A DNA stretch of 64,000 nucleotides, from assembly GCA_947623585.1 (NCBI GenBank), contig CANQHA010000001.1, forward strand, positions 62,001 to 126,000. The letters run 5' to 3'. The first letter of the stretch is position 1, and each line of letters opens with the position of its first letter. The position numbers and the translations under genes are program-made. This DNA comes from an uncultured Clostridia bacterium (GTDB lineage Bacteria > Bacillota > Clostridia > Oscillospirales > Ruminococcaceae). The notes under the pieces are model-generated. The model saw nothing but the letters and a program-made list of their open reading frames with translations, searched no databases and was not told the origin of the DNA. This document shows positions 26,800 through 35,913 of this stretch, piece by piece.

Positions 26800-29598
26800 T
26801 TATTTGTTGATTTTGCTGAGCGTATCCGCGCACCTTGCGCAAAGCGTCGGGTGCTCGGCACATTCTCCGACCGACTTTGAATAGGTCCAGCAGCGCTCGC
26901 ACTTTTCGCCCTCGGCGTGCTTGACAGAGATGCCGACGCCGGTAGCTTCGCCGGTGAATTCGGGCACTGAGCCGCTATTGAGCGTGACCTCGGAGACGAT
27001 AAACACAGTCGGCAAAAGATCATAAACGGCTTTCAGCTTGGATTCGGTATCGCTCGTAGAAGTCAGCGCGACCTCGGCCTCAAGAGAAGAACCGATTATC
27101 TTGTCGGCGCGCTTGAGCTCGAGCGCTTTTTTGACGTCGTCGCGAAGCGAAGCGATGAAGCTCCACCTGCCGATAAAATCTTCCGAATACTCAAGACCCG
27201 AGACGGACGGCATATCGTTTAAAAGAACGCTTTCGGCATTGTCGCTCGCACGGTGAGGAATATATTTCCAGATCTCGTCGGCGGTGAACGGAATTATCGG
27301 GGCGACGAGCCTTGCAAGCGCCGAAAGAATGAGATACATCGCGGTCTGAGCGCTTCTTCTCGCCTCGCTGTCAGGCGCTTCGCAATAGAGGCGGTCTTTG
27401 ATGATATCAAGGTAGAAGTTTGACATATCGACAACGCAGAAGTTGTGTATCGACTTGAAAACGATGTGGAAATCAAACGCTTCATAAGCCTCGGCGGTCT
27501 TCTCGATAAGCGCGTCGAGCTTCATTATCGCCCAGCGGTCGAGCTCTGTCAGCTTTTCAAGCGGAATCGCGTCGGTATCATAGTTGAAGCCGCCCTGATT
27601 GCAGATGTTTCCCAAAATGTATCTCGCGGTGTTTCTGACCTTCTTGTAGGCCTCGGAAAGCTGCCCGAGAATTTCTTTTGAAATTCTTATATCGGAGTGG
27701 TAATCGCTTGAAGCGACCCAAAGCCTCAGAATGTCGGCTCCGTATTTGTCGTAAATTTCTTTCGGCTCGATTCCGTTGCCGAGGGATTTGTGCATGGTCT
27801 TGCCCTGACCGTCTACGACCCAGCCGTGAGTGCAGACAGCCTTGTAAGGCGCCATTCTTCCGAGCGCGACGCTCGTTAAAAGCGAGCTTTGGAACCAGCC
27901 GCGATACTGATCGGCTCCCTCCAAATAGAGGTCGGCGGGAGAATGAAGCCCCTCGCGCTGATCTAAGACCGCGGTGTGAGTTACGCCCGAATCGAACCAA
28001 ACGTCCAAGATATCCTTTTCCTTTTCAAACTCGGTGCAGCCACACTCGCATTTGAGGTTGGGAACTATCTCGGAGATGTCGTGAGCCCACCAAGCGTCCG
28101 AGCCCTCTTTTCTGAAAAGGTCGGAGATGGCCTTGATGGTGTAGTCGTTGATTATCGGCTTGCGGCACTTTTTGCAGTAAACTATCGGAATCGGAACTCC
28201 CCATGTCCTCTGGCGGGAGATGCACCAGTCGGAACGGTCGCGGACCATGCCTTTGATCCTCTCCTCGCCCCACTCGGGTATCCATTTGACGTTCTCGATG
28301 GCCTTTACAGCCTGCTCTTTGATGCTGTCAACCGAGCAGAACCACTGCTCAGTCGCTCGGAAAAGTATCGGGGACTTGCATCTCCAGCAGTGAGGGTATT
28401 GGTGGGTTATTTTTTCGGTGGCGAAAAGCGCGCCGGTCTCGGCCATATGCTTTGCTATGACCTTGTTGGCGTCGTCGGTTTTAAGACCCGCGAACATTCC
28501 GGATTCTTCGGTCAGAACGCCCTTGCCGTCAACTCCGACGACTATGCCGACATTGTATTTGTTGCCGATCTCGAAGTCATCGACGCCGTAGCCGGGGGCG
28601 GTGTGAACGCAGCCGGTACCGCTGTCAAGCGTTACATGGTCGCCGACAATAACGAGCGAAGTCCTCGGCATAAAGGGGTGCTGAGCGGTGCAGTATTCAA
28701 GCTCTTTGCCGGTAAACGAACCGACGGTAGTGAATTCTTCTATGCCGGCGGCTTTCATGGTGGGCTCGATCAGCTCGCGCGCCATGATATAGTTTTCGCC
28801 GTTGGCCTGAACAACAGTATATTCGTAATCGGGGCCTAAGCAGATAGCAAGGTTTCCTGGAAGAGTCCATGTAGTAGTGGTCCAGATTACGAAATAGGTT
28901 TTGTCAAGGTCAAGACCGAGGCCGGAAAGCACTCCCCTGTCGTCGGCGACCTTGAATTTTACATAGACCGAGTAGCAGGGATCGTCCTGATACTCAATTT
29001 CGGCCTCGGCAAGCGCAGTCTGGCAGTCGGGGCACCAATAGACAGGCTTCAAGCCCTTATAGATGAAGCCTTTTTTCGCCATCTCACCGAAGACCTCGAT
29101 CTGCCTTGCCTCGAATTCGGGCTTTAAGGTGAGATAGGGGTCGCTGAAATCGCCGAGAACGCCGAGGCGCTTAAACTGATCTCTTTGTGAGGAAACATAG
29201 GAAAGCGCAAACTCGCGGCAATGCTTTCTGAGCTCAAGAGGAGGGATCGCGCCGTTCTCAACGCCTATCGCTTTCATGGCTTTAAGCTCGGTCGGAAGCC
29301 CGTGAGTGTCCCATCCCGGAACATAAGGAGCGAGGCGGCCGCTCATATTTTTCTGCTTGATGATAATGTCTTTTAAAATCTTGTTCAGCGCCGTGCCGAG
29401 GTGGATATCGCCGTTGGCATAAGGCGGTCCGTCGTGAAGAATATAGGTCGGTTTGCCCTCGTTCTTTTTCAAAATTTTGTTGTAAAGACCGCTCGCTTCC
29501 CACTCCTCGACGGCGGCCGGCTCCTTTGTCGGAAGATTTCCGCGCATGGGATATTCGGTCTCGGGGAGATTAAGGGTCTTATTGTAATCCTGTGGCAT
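26800..29598 (-). CDS. ileS: isoleucyl-tRNA synthetase
   Basis: 932 residues, full length class I synthetase: PPYANGDIHLGTAL (HIGH motif, last position T), a large CP1 editing domain, DGQGKTMHKSLGN (KMSKS motif variant with the second Lys kept), an anticodon-binding domain, and a C-terminal zinc finger (CERCW...CARC). It charges tRNA-Ile and edits valine. No T-box leader is possible because only 32 bp separate it from divIVA. The motif variants keep the key lysine. Confidence 0.96.
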   Translation of the reverse strand: MPQDYNKTLNLPETEYPMRGNLPTKEPAAVEEWEASGLYNKILKKNEGKPTYILHDGPPYANGDIHLGTALNKILKDIIIKQKNMSGRLAPYVPGWDTHGLPTELKAMKAIGVENGAIPPLELRKHCREFALSYVSSQRDQFKRLGVLGDFSDPYLTLKPEFEARQIEVFGEMAKKGFIYKGLKPVYWCPDCQTALAEAEIEYQDDPCYSVYVKFKVADDRGVLSGLGLDLDKTYFVIWTTTTWTLPGNLAICLGPDYEYTVVQANGENYIMARELIEPTMKAAGIEEFTTVGSFTGKELEYCTAQHPFMPRTSLVIVGDHVTLDSGTGCVHTAPGYGVDDFEIGNKYNVGIVVGVDGKGVLTEESGMFAGLKTDDANKVIAKHMAETGALFATEKITHQYPHCWRCKSPILFRATEQWFCSVDSIKEQAVKAIENVKWIPEWGEERIKGMVRDRSDWCISRQRTWGVPIPIVYCKKCRKPIINDYTIKAISDLFRKEGSDAWWAHDISEIVPNLKCECGCTEFEKEKDILDVWFDSGVTHTAVLDQREGLHSPADLYLEGADQYRGWFQSSLLTSVALGRMAPYKAVCTHGWVVDGQGKTMHKSLGNGIEPKEIYDKYGADILRLWVASSDYHSDIRISKEILGQLSEAYKKVRNTARYILGNICNQGGFNYDTDAIPLEKLTELDRWAIMKLDALIEKTAEAYEAFDFHIVFKSIHNFCVVDMSNFYLDIIKDRLYCEAPDSEARRSAQTAMYLILSALARLVAPIIPFTADEIWKYIPHRASDNAESVLLNDMPSVSGLEYSEDFIGRWSFIASLRDDVKKALELKRADKIIGSSLEAEVALTSTSDTESKLKAVYDLLPTVFIVSEVTLNSGSVPEFTGEATGVGISVKHAEGEKCERCWTYSKSVGECAEHPTLCARCADTLSKINK

Positions 29599-29630
29599 CT
29601 GTCACAAGTCTCCTTTCGCGTGTATGTATG

Positions 29631-30404
29631 TCAATTATGATTGTTCTGTCCGAATTTAAGCTCGTCGGCGGAGTAGTTCTGCCTCTTGAAGCCTTGGAAA
29701 GAGAAGCCGTTTTGGTCGTGATCGTGCTTAGGCTCGTGCTTTTCTTCATGCTTTTCCTCGGGCTTGGGTTCCTCTGCGATCTCCTTTGCGGGCTCAGTTG
29801 CTAAAGCCTCGGCTTCCGAAACGTCGGGCTCGGAGGCGAGGATATTTTCAATCTGCTCGTCGGTAAGCTCGGGGAGAGAAATCGCAAGCCTTACCTGATC
29901 GTCAAGAATAGAGATGAGGTTTTTCTTGAAATCGCTGACCTCTTTGCGAAGCGTCTGGAGCTTTTCGCCCTGAAGTTCGCGCTGAGTTTTTGCCGCGGCC
30001 CGAACCGCCGCCAGCTTCTCGTTCTCAAGTTTTATCGCTGCGGCGACTTTTTCGGTCTCCTCGCGCTTTTTGGCGTCGCAATCGTCCTGAATGGCGGCTA
30101 TCATCGAATCGTGCTTCGTCTGAGCGTCGGAGAGTATCCTTTCGGCCTCGGCCTTGGCTTCGGCGATGATTCGGTTGCCCTCTTTCTGAGCTACCAAAAG
30201 CGCGTCGCGGATAGCGTCCTCGTCGCTTCTGTACTCGTTTATCTTTTCAACCAGCTTGACGATCTTAAGCTCGTTTTCTTCCTTGTCCTTGACCTCTTTG
30301 GCATAGGCGATGGCGATGTCGCGAAGATACTCGTCAACCTCCTCGGGCTTGTAGCCGAAGGTGGATTTTTCAAATTTTCTGTTGGAAATGTCCTGCGGAT
30401 TCAT
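29631..30404 (-). CDS. divIVA: DivIVA-domain cell-division protein
   Basis: 257 residues. The N-terminal ~55 residues are the DivIVA membrane-targeting domain (DISNRKFEKSTFGYKPEEVDEYL), followed by a long charged coiled coil to about residue 180, and an acidic then His-rich tail (EEKHEEKHEPKHDHDQN region). It marks curved membranes at poles and septa. The sepF-ylmH-divIVA-ileS-lspA order is the conserved division cluster of Firmicutes. AGGAGG lies before ATG 30404. The His-rich tail might bind metal; this is inference. Confidence 0.92.
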   Translation of the reverse strand: MNPQDISNRKFEKSTFGYKPEEVDEYLRDIAIAYAKEVKDKEENELKIVKLVEKINEYRSDEDAIRDALLVAQKEGNRIIAEAKAEAERILSDAQTKHDSMIAAIQDDCDAKKREETEKVAAAIKLENEKLAAVRAAAKTQRELQGEKLQTLRKEVSDFKKNLISILDDQVRLAISLPELTDEQIENILASEPDVSEAEALATEPAKEIAEEPKPEEKHEEKHEPKHDHDQNGFSFQGFKRQNYSADELKFGQNNHN

Positions 30405-30427
30405 GATTTGACCTCCTGTTTGTGGGA

Positions 30428-31189
30428 TTATCTGTATATTTTTATTAAAATAAAAATTCTGTCCTTTTTAGAGCGGTCCCCGGCCTCGCTAAGCTCGAAT
30501 TTTCCGAAGCCGCGAACCGAAAACCTGTCCCCCTCCGAGACCCTGTCGGAAGGCTCGAAGGTCATCACTCGGTTGTGCATTACGCCCTTTTGCTTTATCA
30601 GCTCGCAGGCTTTTTCGCGGGATATCTTCAGTGCCGAGGACACGACAGCGTCGAGCCGAAGCGAAGCGACGGTCGAGCGTATCTCGGAAAATTCCTGCTC
30701 GGGAATATCGGCGGGCGAAAAATCAGAGGTTATTCTGACGCCGGTGTTTCCGACCTTTTTTATCTCGAAAACGAGACCTAAAGCGGCGTTTGACACGAAA
30801 ACGGCCGCGCGGCCTTTTCCGACGAGAATGTCGCCCAAAAGCTCGCGCTTTATTCCGAGAGACATGAGGCTTCCCAAAAAATCTCGGTGAGAAAGCCCGG
30901 CGCTTTCGGGATAGTTGAAAACGACTGCCGAAAAGGGCGGCTCGGTCTCGGCCTCATTCTCCGCGCCGAAAGCGATGACCCGGCGCTCGGCGGCTTCATA
31001 TCCCCCGAGCGTGAGGAAATTCCCCGCCCATTTCGACTTCAAGGCAGCTTCGCAAAAAGCAAGCTGCCTGTCGTCCAAAAAAGCTGAATAAATGGGGCGG
31101 AAACTGCGCTCACTGCGCTTGGCAAGGTCGAGGATATGGCGCAGAAGAAGCCTGTCCTCATCGGTTTGCGGCTGTGCAAAGGCAGACAC
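30428..31189 (-). CDS. ylmH: YlmH-type S4-domain RNA-binding protein
   Basis: 253 residues. An N-terminal domain with GGYEAAERRVIAF and the C-terminal S4 domain (LRLDAVVSSALKISREKACELIKQKGV) match YlmH, recently tied to ribosome quality control and long known next to sepF. GTG 31189, just after the sepF stop, is chosen although it has no SD; TTG 31216 inside sepF is an alternative. Lack of an SD suggests it depends on sepF translation. Confidence 0.88.
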   Translation of the reverse strand: MSAFAQPQTDEDRLLLRHILDLAKRSERSFRPIYSAFLDDRQLAFCEAALKSKWAGNFLTLGGYEAAERRVIAFGAENEAETEPPFSAVVFNYPESAGLSHRDFLGSLMSLGIKRELLGDILVGKGRAAVFVSNAALGLVFEIKKVGNTGVRITSDFSPADIPEQEFSEIRSTVASLRLDAVVSSALKISREKACELIKQKGVMHNRVMTFEPSDRVSEGDRFSVRGFGKFELSEAGDRSKKDRIFILIKIYR

Positions 31190-31190
31190 T

Positions 31191-31613
31191 TTAGAAGCTG
31201 TAACCGTTGTTTTCAAGCTCGCTCATGAGATCTACGCCGCTGAAACCGACGTTTTTAGGCATGATAACAAAGGTCTTCTGAGCGGTCATCTTGATGGTGG
31301 CGTCGTTGGCGTAGGCGACGCCCGAGAGGAAGTCCATAATGCGCTTTGCGTCCTCGGGCTTTACCTGCTCAAGATTGAGAAGAACGGTCTTCTGATGGTT
31401 GAGATCGTCTCCTATCGACTTGACCTCGGAAAAATCGGTCGGACGCGCCAGAACTATCTGAACAGTCGCGGTGGTAGCGATTTTTACCTCGCGGTTGCGG
31501 CGCTCCTCGGCAACGTCAACGTTCTGAGCGGTATCCTCGTAAATGGGCTGATACTCGGTCTCCTCTTCTTCCTCACCCAGCAGGAAGCCTTTAACGGAAT
31601 CTAAAATGCTCAT
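31191..31613 (-). CDS. sepF: cell division protein SepF
   Basis: 140 residues: an N-terminal amphipathic membrane anchor (MSILDSVKGFLLGEEEEE), a variable linker, and the C-terminal SepF core (LARPTDFSEVKSIGDDL, VLLNLEQVKPEDAKRIMDFLSGV) that forms rings and tethers FtsZ. It is first gene of the unit behind a good promoter. AGGA lies before ATG 31613. Standard length. Confidence 0.95.
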   Translation of the reverse strand: MSILDSVKGFLLGEEEEETEYQPIYEDTAQNVDVAEERRNREVKIATTATVQIVLARPTDFSEVKSIGDDLNHQKTVLLNLEQVKPEDAKRIMDFLSGVAYANDATIKMTAQKTFVIMPKNVGFSGVDLMSELENNGYSF

Positions 31614-31718
31614 GATAATCCTCCATTTTAATTTTTATATTGATTTGAAAAATGCTGATGTGAATCGCAGCGCTGCGCCCTCAAAAATTAAAGGGTACAG
31701 CAAATCCATGATATAACT

Positions 31719-31747
31719 ATTATCTTATATTTGTGCGCGATTGTCAA
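31719..31747 (-). promoter_or_regulatory. sigma-A promoter of the sepF operon
   Basis: Read on the minus strand, a perfect TTGACA (31742-31747) and GATAAT (31719-31724) have a 17-bp spacer. About 105 bp of leader precede sepF. It probably drives the whole sepF-to-gatB series, although internal promoters cannot be excluded. Confidence 0.75.
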
Positions 31748-31764
31748 GCTATTTTTAGAAAAAA

Positions 31765-32985
31765 CTAAGTCTCAACCGAGGATATCGGGTCGATAACGAT
31801 GCGGTCGTAGAGGTTTAAATACTCGTCGTCTGAAGTGTTTTCGGAGAGAACATAGTCGTCGCCCTCGTAAATGACCTTCAGCTTTTTGAATTCGAGCCTC
31901 TCTCCGACCATGACGTATACGCCCTTTTCACCGTCTAAAAACCTTATCGCGGTTCGGGGAGCCCTGATGCCGGTCTGCTCGACAAAGGTCAGCTCAACGT
32001 CGGCGACGCGGCGGCTTGCAAGCTCGCTGTCAAGCTCGTCGCAGCTTATTATTATAATGGCCTCGTTGCCGTTTCCCGTCGGGGTGATGCTGTCAACGGT
32101 TACAGTGTGGTCGTTTTCGGAGGAATCTATCGAGAATTTCAGCGTTTCGTGAACAAAGAACCTGTCGGCAACGTCGATAACGCCTATCATCTTCCACTCA
32201 TAGCTTTTAAAGACCTTTCCGACAGCGTTTTTCTGAGATTCGTTGCGCTTGTCGGGGTTCGCGATTATCTCTTTTATTTCCTCGGCGGTGAGTTCTTCTA
32301 TGTTTTCGAGCCTGAGCGAGGATTCATAGCCGTCGACCTCGGAGGTGAAATAGCCGGTATCGACCGAGGTGACGGTAGCGATAGGCTCTTTGAGCGCGGC
32401 GTTGAGAAGATCGCGCTCGGAAGAAAGCGACTGTATCCTTGCGTTGTAGTCGCTTTCGATATTGGCGGCGATGTTGTATATATTCATCAGCTTGAGCATT
32501 TCGAGGCTTTCGTCGTAAACATCGTCGAGGCTGCCCTCGGTGAGATTCAAAAGGAGATTTTTATAGCTCGCGGAGATCTGATTGTCGATAAACTCGGGCT
32601 GGGCATAGTCGGTGGTGCCGTGGTCCTGAGCGCGCTCGAGGTTTTCAAGCTCTTCGTTCAGCCTCTCGATGCGGTAGCGGTTGTAGATCTGAGTGTAGGA
32701 GTCGAAAATTCTCGCGACGGTGGAATCTTTTGACAGCTTCGAGCCGTCGCTTACGGCATAGTCCATTACTCCGCTGCCGGAATGAGCGGAATAGATGACC
32801 GTTTCGTCACGGACGAAAACGCCGGTGAAGCCGAGGCTTTCTTTGCAGGTGTAAAGCACGGCGTCCTGAGTGTTCTCGCTGCCGTGAACGCTGAGATATA
32901 TCTGAGAGGCCAAAAGGGAGAAAACGCAGAGAACTATCAGCGCCATTAAAAGCGCGTCGCGGATTCGGCGGTATTTCAGCTTCAA
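31765..32985 (-). CDS. HlyD-like membrane-anchored adaptor protein
   Basis: 406 residues: one N-terminal transmembrane helix (about 10-32), then a beta-barrel/lipoyl-like stretch (YSAHSGSGVMDYAVSDGSKL), a long helical hairpin (about 90-205), and a beta-rich C-terminus, the layout of HlyD/RND adaptor proteins. It is predicted to face outside. No ABC or RND partner is encoded nearby; instead it ends the ricA-mutS-mutL-miaA unit, 1 bp after miaA, and lies just before sepF. A cell-envelope or division role is inference; the family call is by architecture. Confidence 0.6.
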   Translation of the reverse strand: MKLKYRRIRDALLMALIVLCVFSLLASQIYLSVHGSENTQDAVLYTCKESLGFTGVFVRDETVIYSAHSGSGVMDYAVSDGSKLSKDSTVARIFDSYTQIYNRYRIERLNEELENLERAQDHGTTDYAQPEFIDNQISASYKNLLLNLTEGSLDDVYDESLEMLKLMNIYNIAANIESDYNARIQSLSSERDLLNAALKEPIATVTSVDTGYFTSEVDGYESSLRLENIEELTAEEIKEIIANPDKRNESQKNAVGKVFKSYEWKMIGVIDVADRFFVHETLKFSIDSSENDHTVTVDSITPTGNGNEAIIIISCDELDSELASRRVADVELTFVEQTGIRAPRTAIRFLDGEKGVYVMVGERLEFKKLKVIYEGDDYVLSENTSDDEYLNLYDRIVIDPISSVET

Positions 32986-32986
32986 T

Positions 32987-33934
32987 TTAGTCTCCCTCCT
33001 TTATAAAATCGCGGATAATCTTTTCGGCGGCGTCGGAAAGCTCGGAAAACGAGCCGTATTCGTCGGGGTAAAGCGCGACGGCGTTTTTTATGCGGCGAAA
33101 CCATGTTAGCTGGCGCTTTGCATATCGCCTCGTCGAGCGCTTGAGGTTTTCAACGCACTCGGAAAGCTCGGCTTCTTTGTTGAAATAGGGCAGAAACTCT
33201 TTGCAGCCGATCGCTTGCTTGGCCGTTAAAAGTCCGGGGGCGGAGAGAAATCTCTTTGCTTCGTCAAGCAGCCCGCGGGACATCATATCGTCAACTCTTT
33301 TGTCGATTCGGTCGTAAAGCGTCTGCCGGTTTTTGTAATCCAAAACAAATATCAGCGCGTCATAGGGGCTTTTTTCGGCGCGGCTGTTTTTTATATGCTC
33401 GGTCATAGTAACGCCGGTCGAACGGTAGATCTCTATCGCGCGGATTATGCGGTTAAGGTTGTTTTCGTGAAGCCTGTCTGCGGTCTCGGGGTCGAACGAG
33501 CGGAGCGTCTCAAGAAGATATCCCCCGCCCTTCTCGGCGGCGAGCGCTTTGAGCTGTTCCCTAAGCTCGGGTGCGGGGCGCGATTCTCCGAAAGAAATAT
33601 TTTCGGTGAGCGAGCTTATATAAAGCCCTGTGCCGCCGCAGACTATCGGCAGCTTTTTTTCGGAAGCGACCTCGCATATCGCCTCTTTTGCGAGCTTGAC
33701 GTAATCGGCGACCGAAAAACCCTCGCTGACCGAAACGAAATCGACAAGGCGGTGCTTTATTCCGCCCATTTCCTCGGCAGTGGGCTTTGCGGTGGAAATG
33801 CTAAGCTCTTTATATATCTGCATCGAGTCGGCGCAGATTATCTCTCCGTCAAGGCGCTTGGCAAGCTCGACCGAAAGCGCGGTTTTGCCCGAGGCCGTCG
33901 GGCCCGCGATGACGACTATTTTTTGCCTGCTCAT
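32987..33934 (-). CDS. miaA: tRNA dimethylallyltransferase
   Basis: 315 residues with the P-loop GPTASGKTALSVELAKRL at the N-terminus, DSMQIYKELSISTAKPT and GGTGLYISSL. It adds a dimethylallyl group to A37 of tRNAs reading UNN codons, using DMAPP from the isoprenoid pathway whose first enzyme (dxs) is also in this window. It overlaps mutL by 4 bp (ATGA), the conserved mutL-miaA order. Confidence 0.96.
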   Translation of the reverse strand: MSRQKIVVIAGPTASGKTALSVELAKRLDGEIICADSMQIYKELSISTAKPTAEEMGGIKHRLVDFVSVSEGFSVADYVKLAKEAICEVASEKKLPIVCGGTGLYISSLTENISFGESRPAPELREQLKALAAEKGGGYLLETLRSFDPETADRLHENNLNRIIRAIEIYRSTGVTMTEHIKNSRAEKSPYDALIFVLDYKNRQTLYDRIDKRVDDMMSRGLLDEAKRFLSAPGLLTAKQAIGCKEFLPYFNKEAELSECVENLKRSTRRYAKRQLTWFRRIKNAVALYPDEYGSFSELSDAAEKIIRDFIKEGD

Positions 33935-35895
33935 ACTATCCTCTTGAACAGCTTTTCAAGCTCGCGCTTGGTGAATTTTATAAGAGTCGGGCGGCCGTGA
34001 GGGCAATAGCGTATCTTATTATCGATAACGAGCTCGGCGAGCTTTAAAAGCTCCTCGGGAGATGAAAGCGAATTCGCCTTTATTGAGGCTTTGCAGGCCA
34101 CCGAGTGCAAAAGCTCGTCGTAGATGTCGCTTCCGCCGCTTTTTTTGCCCTCGGCAAGACTGTCGGCTATCTCGGTAAGAAGATCGACGGGGTCTTCGTC
34201 GGTAAGAAGTATCGGAACGCCGAAAACGGTTATTTTCGGGGCGTCGTTGACGTTTATTCTGAAGCCGAGACGGCACAAAAGGTCGAATTCGCCGGATATC
34301 GCCGCGTGGGCCTCATAGGAAAGCTCGACTTCTATCGGAGTTAATATCATCTGAACGTCAACGCTCGTTAAACCGCTTCTTAGGCGGTCGAAGTTATAGC
34401 GCTCGTGGGCGGCGTGCTTGTCGATAAAATAAAGCTCGTCTCCGCGCTGAGCAACGATATAGGTCTTAAAAGCCTCGCCGACAAGAGTTATATCGGCGGT
34501 CTGAGGCTCCTCGGAAAGGGCCTCGGGCGGCGTTTCATCGTTGATGTCGGGCTTGGTTATGAATTTATAGCTGAATTTTCCGCTCGGGGCTTTCAAAGAG
34601 GAGCTTTCGTCTTTGATATCCTCGCGCTTTTCGGGCTCGGCGCCGCTGCTCTTTTCAAAAAACGGCGTGCGCGGAGAATATACCCCGCCGAACGGACCTT
34701 TATAATCGTTCTCTTTGATGTATATCTCGGTCGGAACGACGGAGGATTTGGCGGACGATCTGAAACCGTCGGCGCGCTCGGCCGAGCTTAATGCAAAGCT
34801 GAGCTGACTCTCGGGCTCGGGGAGCTTGTGCATTATCTCGGAAACGGTGAGGCTTTTCATCTTTGGCGGCTCGATCTTTATCTCGGCCTGAGCCTCCATA
34901 GGCGTGTCAAGGGTCATCAGCGCATTTTTGACCGCGAAGTAAACGGCGTCGTACACCGGCTTTTCGTCGCTGAAACGAATCTCTAACTTTGCGGGGTGAA
35001 CGTTTACGTCGATGCAGGAAGGGTCGATTGTGAGCGCAAGAACGCAGCCCGGGAATTTTCCGGTCATTATCGAGTCGCGGTAGGCTTCCTCAAGAGAGAC
35101 CATGCAGGTGACGGATTTGACGTATCTTCCGTTCACAAAGAAATTCTGAAACGAGCGGTTCGCCTTTGACATCAAGGGCTTTGTGACGTATCCCTTTACG
35201 CCGACGCCGCCCATGGAATAATCGACCGGTATCACCGAGCCGCTGAAGGCTCGGCCCAAAACCGCGTATATCGCCGAAAGAAGATTGCCGTCGCCCGGGG
35301 TGACGAGCTCGGACTTATTGTCGCGAATGAATTTGAAAGAGATATCGGGCCGCGAAAGGGCTATCTTTGAGACCATGTTCGCGACGGCGTTGCCCTCGCT
35401 GACGTCTTTTTTCAGAAATTTCAGCCTCGCGGGGACGTTATAAAAAAGCTCGCGGATAGTTATCGTCGTTCCAATCGGGCAGCCGCATTCTTCATATAAG
35501 ATCTCGGTACCGCCCTCGTTTATATAGTGTATACCGAGCTCGTCGTCCGCGGTCCGGGAGATGGTATCGACCTTTGAGACGGCGCAAATCGAAGCGAGCG
35601 CTTCTCCGCGAAAGCCGAGGGTGCGGATTTCTTCGAGATCGTCTTTTTTGCGGATCTTAGAGGTGGCGTGCCTCAAAAAAGCGCGCGAAATGTTCCCCGG
35701 AGACATACCGTCGCCGTTGTCGGTCACACGGATATAAGTGCGCCCGCCGTTTTTTATCTCAACAGAGACGCTCTTTGCGTTCGCGTCTATCGAGTTCTCC
35801 AAAAGCTCCTTGACGACGCTCGCGGGGCGCTCGATGACCTCGCCGGCGGCGATGAGCTCGTAAACTCTTTTTTCAAGAAGAACGATATCAGCCAT
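33931..35895 (-). CDS. mutL: DNA mismatch repair protein MutL
   Basis: 654 residues. The N-terminal GHKL ATPase has ELIENS-type VVKELLENSIDA, DNGDGM and GFRGEALASI. The C-terminal dimerisation domain carries endonuclease-type motifs: DKHAAHERYNFD (variant of DQHA-x2-E-x4-E), ACKASIKAN and YCPHGRPT, so it is probably the nicking MutL type found in bacteria without MutH. ATG 35895 is preceded by GAGGAG; GTG 35907 overlaps that site and is less likely. It lies 18 bp after mutS. Confidence 0.95.
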   Translation of the reverse strand: MADIVLLEKRVYELIAAGEVIERPASVVKELLENSIDANAKSVSVEIKNGGRTYIRVTDNGDGMSPGNISRAFLRHATSKIRKKDDLEEIRTLGFRGEALASICAVSKVDTISRTADDELGIHYINEGGTEILYEECGCPIGTTITIRELFYNVPARLKFLKKDVSEGNAVANMVSKIALSRPDISFKFIRDNKSELVTPGDGNLLSAIYAVLGRAFSGSVIPVDYSMGGVGVKGYVTKPLMSKANRSFQNFFVNGRYVKSVTCMVSLEEAYRDSIMTGKFPGCVLALTIDPSCIDVNVHPAKLEIRFSDEKPVYDAVYFAVKNALMTLDTPMEAQAEIKIEPPKMKSLTVSEIMHKLPEPESQLSFALSSAERADGFRSSAKSSVVPTEIYIKENDYKGPFGGVYSPRTPFFEKSSGAEPEKREDIKDESSSLKAPSGKFSYKFITKPDINDETPPEALSEEPQTADITLVGEAFKTYIVAQRGDELYFIDKHAAHERYNFDRLRSGLTSVDVQMILTPIEVELSYEAHAAISGEFDLLCRLGFRINVNDAPKITVFGVPILLTDEDPVDLLTEIADSLAEGKKSGGSDIYDELLHSVACKASIKANSLSSPEELLKLAELVIDNKIRYCPHGRPTLIKFTKRELEKLFKRIV

Positions 35896-35913
35896 GCTGC
35901 TCCTCACAAAAAA

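Noticed and set aside
27976-28839. A 287-codon open frame antisense to ileS
   Set aside because: It has no ribosome site or recognisable protein, and lies wholly inside a well-conserved synthetase; it is a GC-driven shadow.
29599-29630. Possible T-box leader for ileS
   Set aside because: Only 32 bp separate divIVA and ileS, far too short for a T-box element, and no T-box sequence is seen there.
33931-35895. MutL endonuclease motif reading DKHAAHER instead of DQHA as a sign of inactivity
   Set aside because: The metal-site glutamate, ACxxSIK and CPHGRP motifs are present, so the protein is probably an active nicking MutL.
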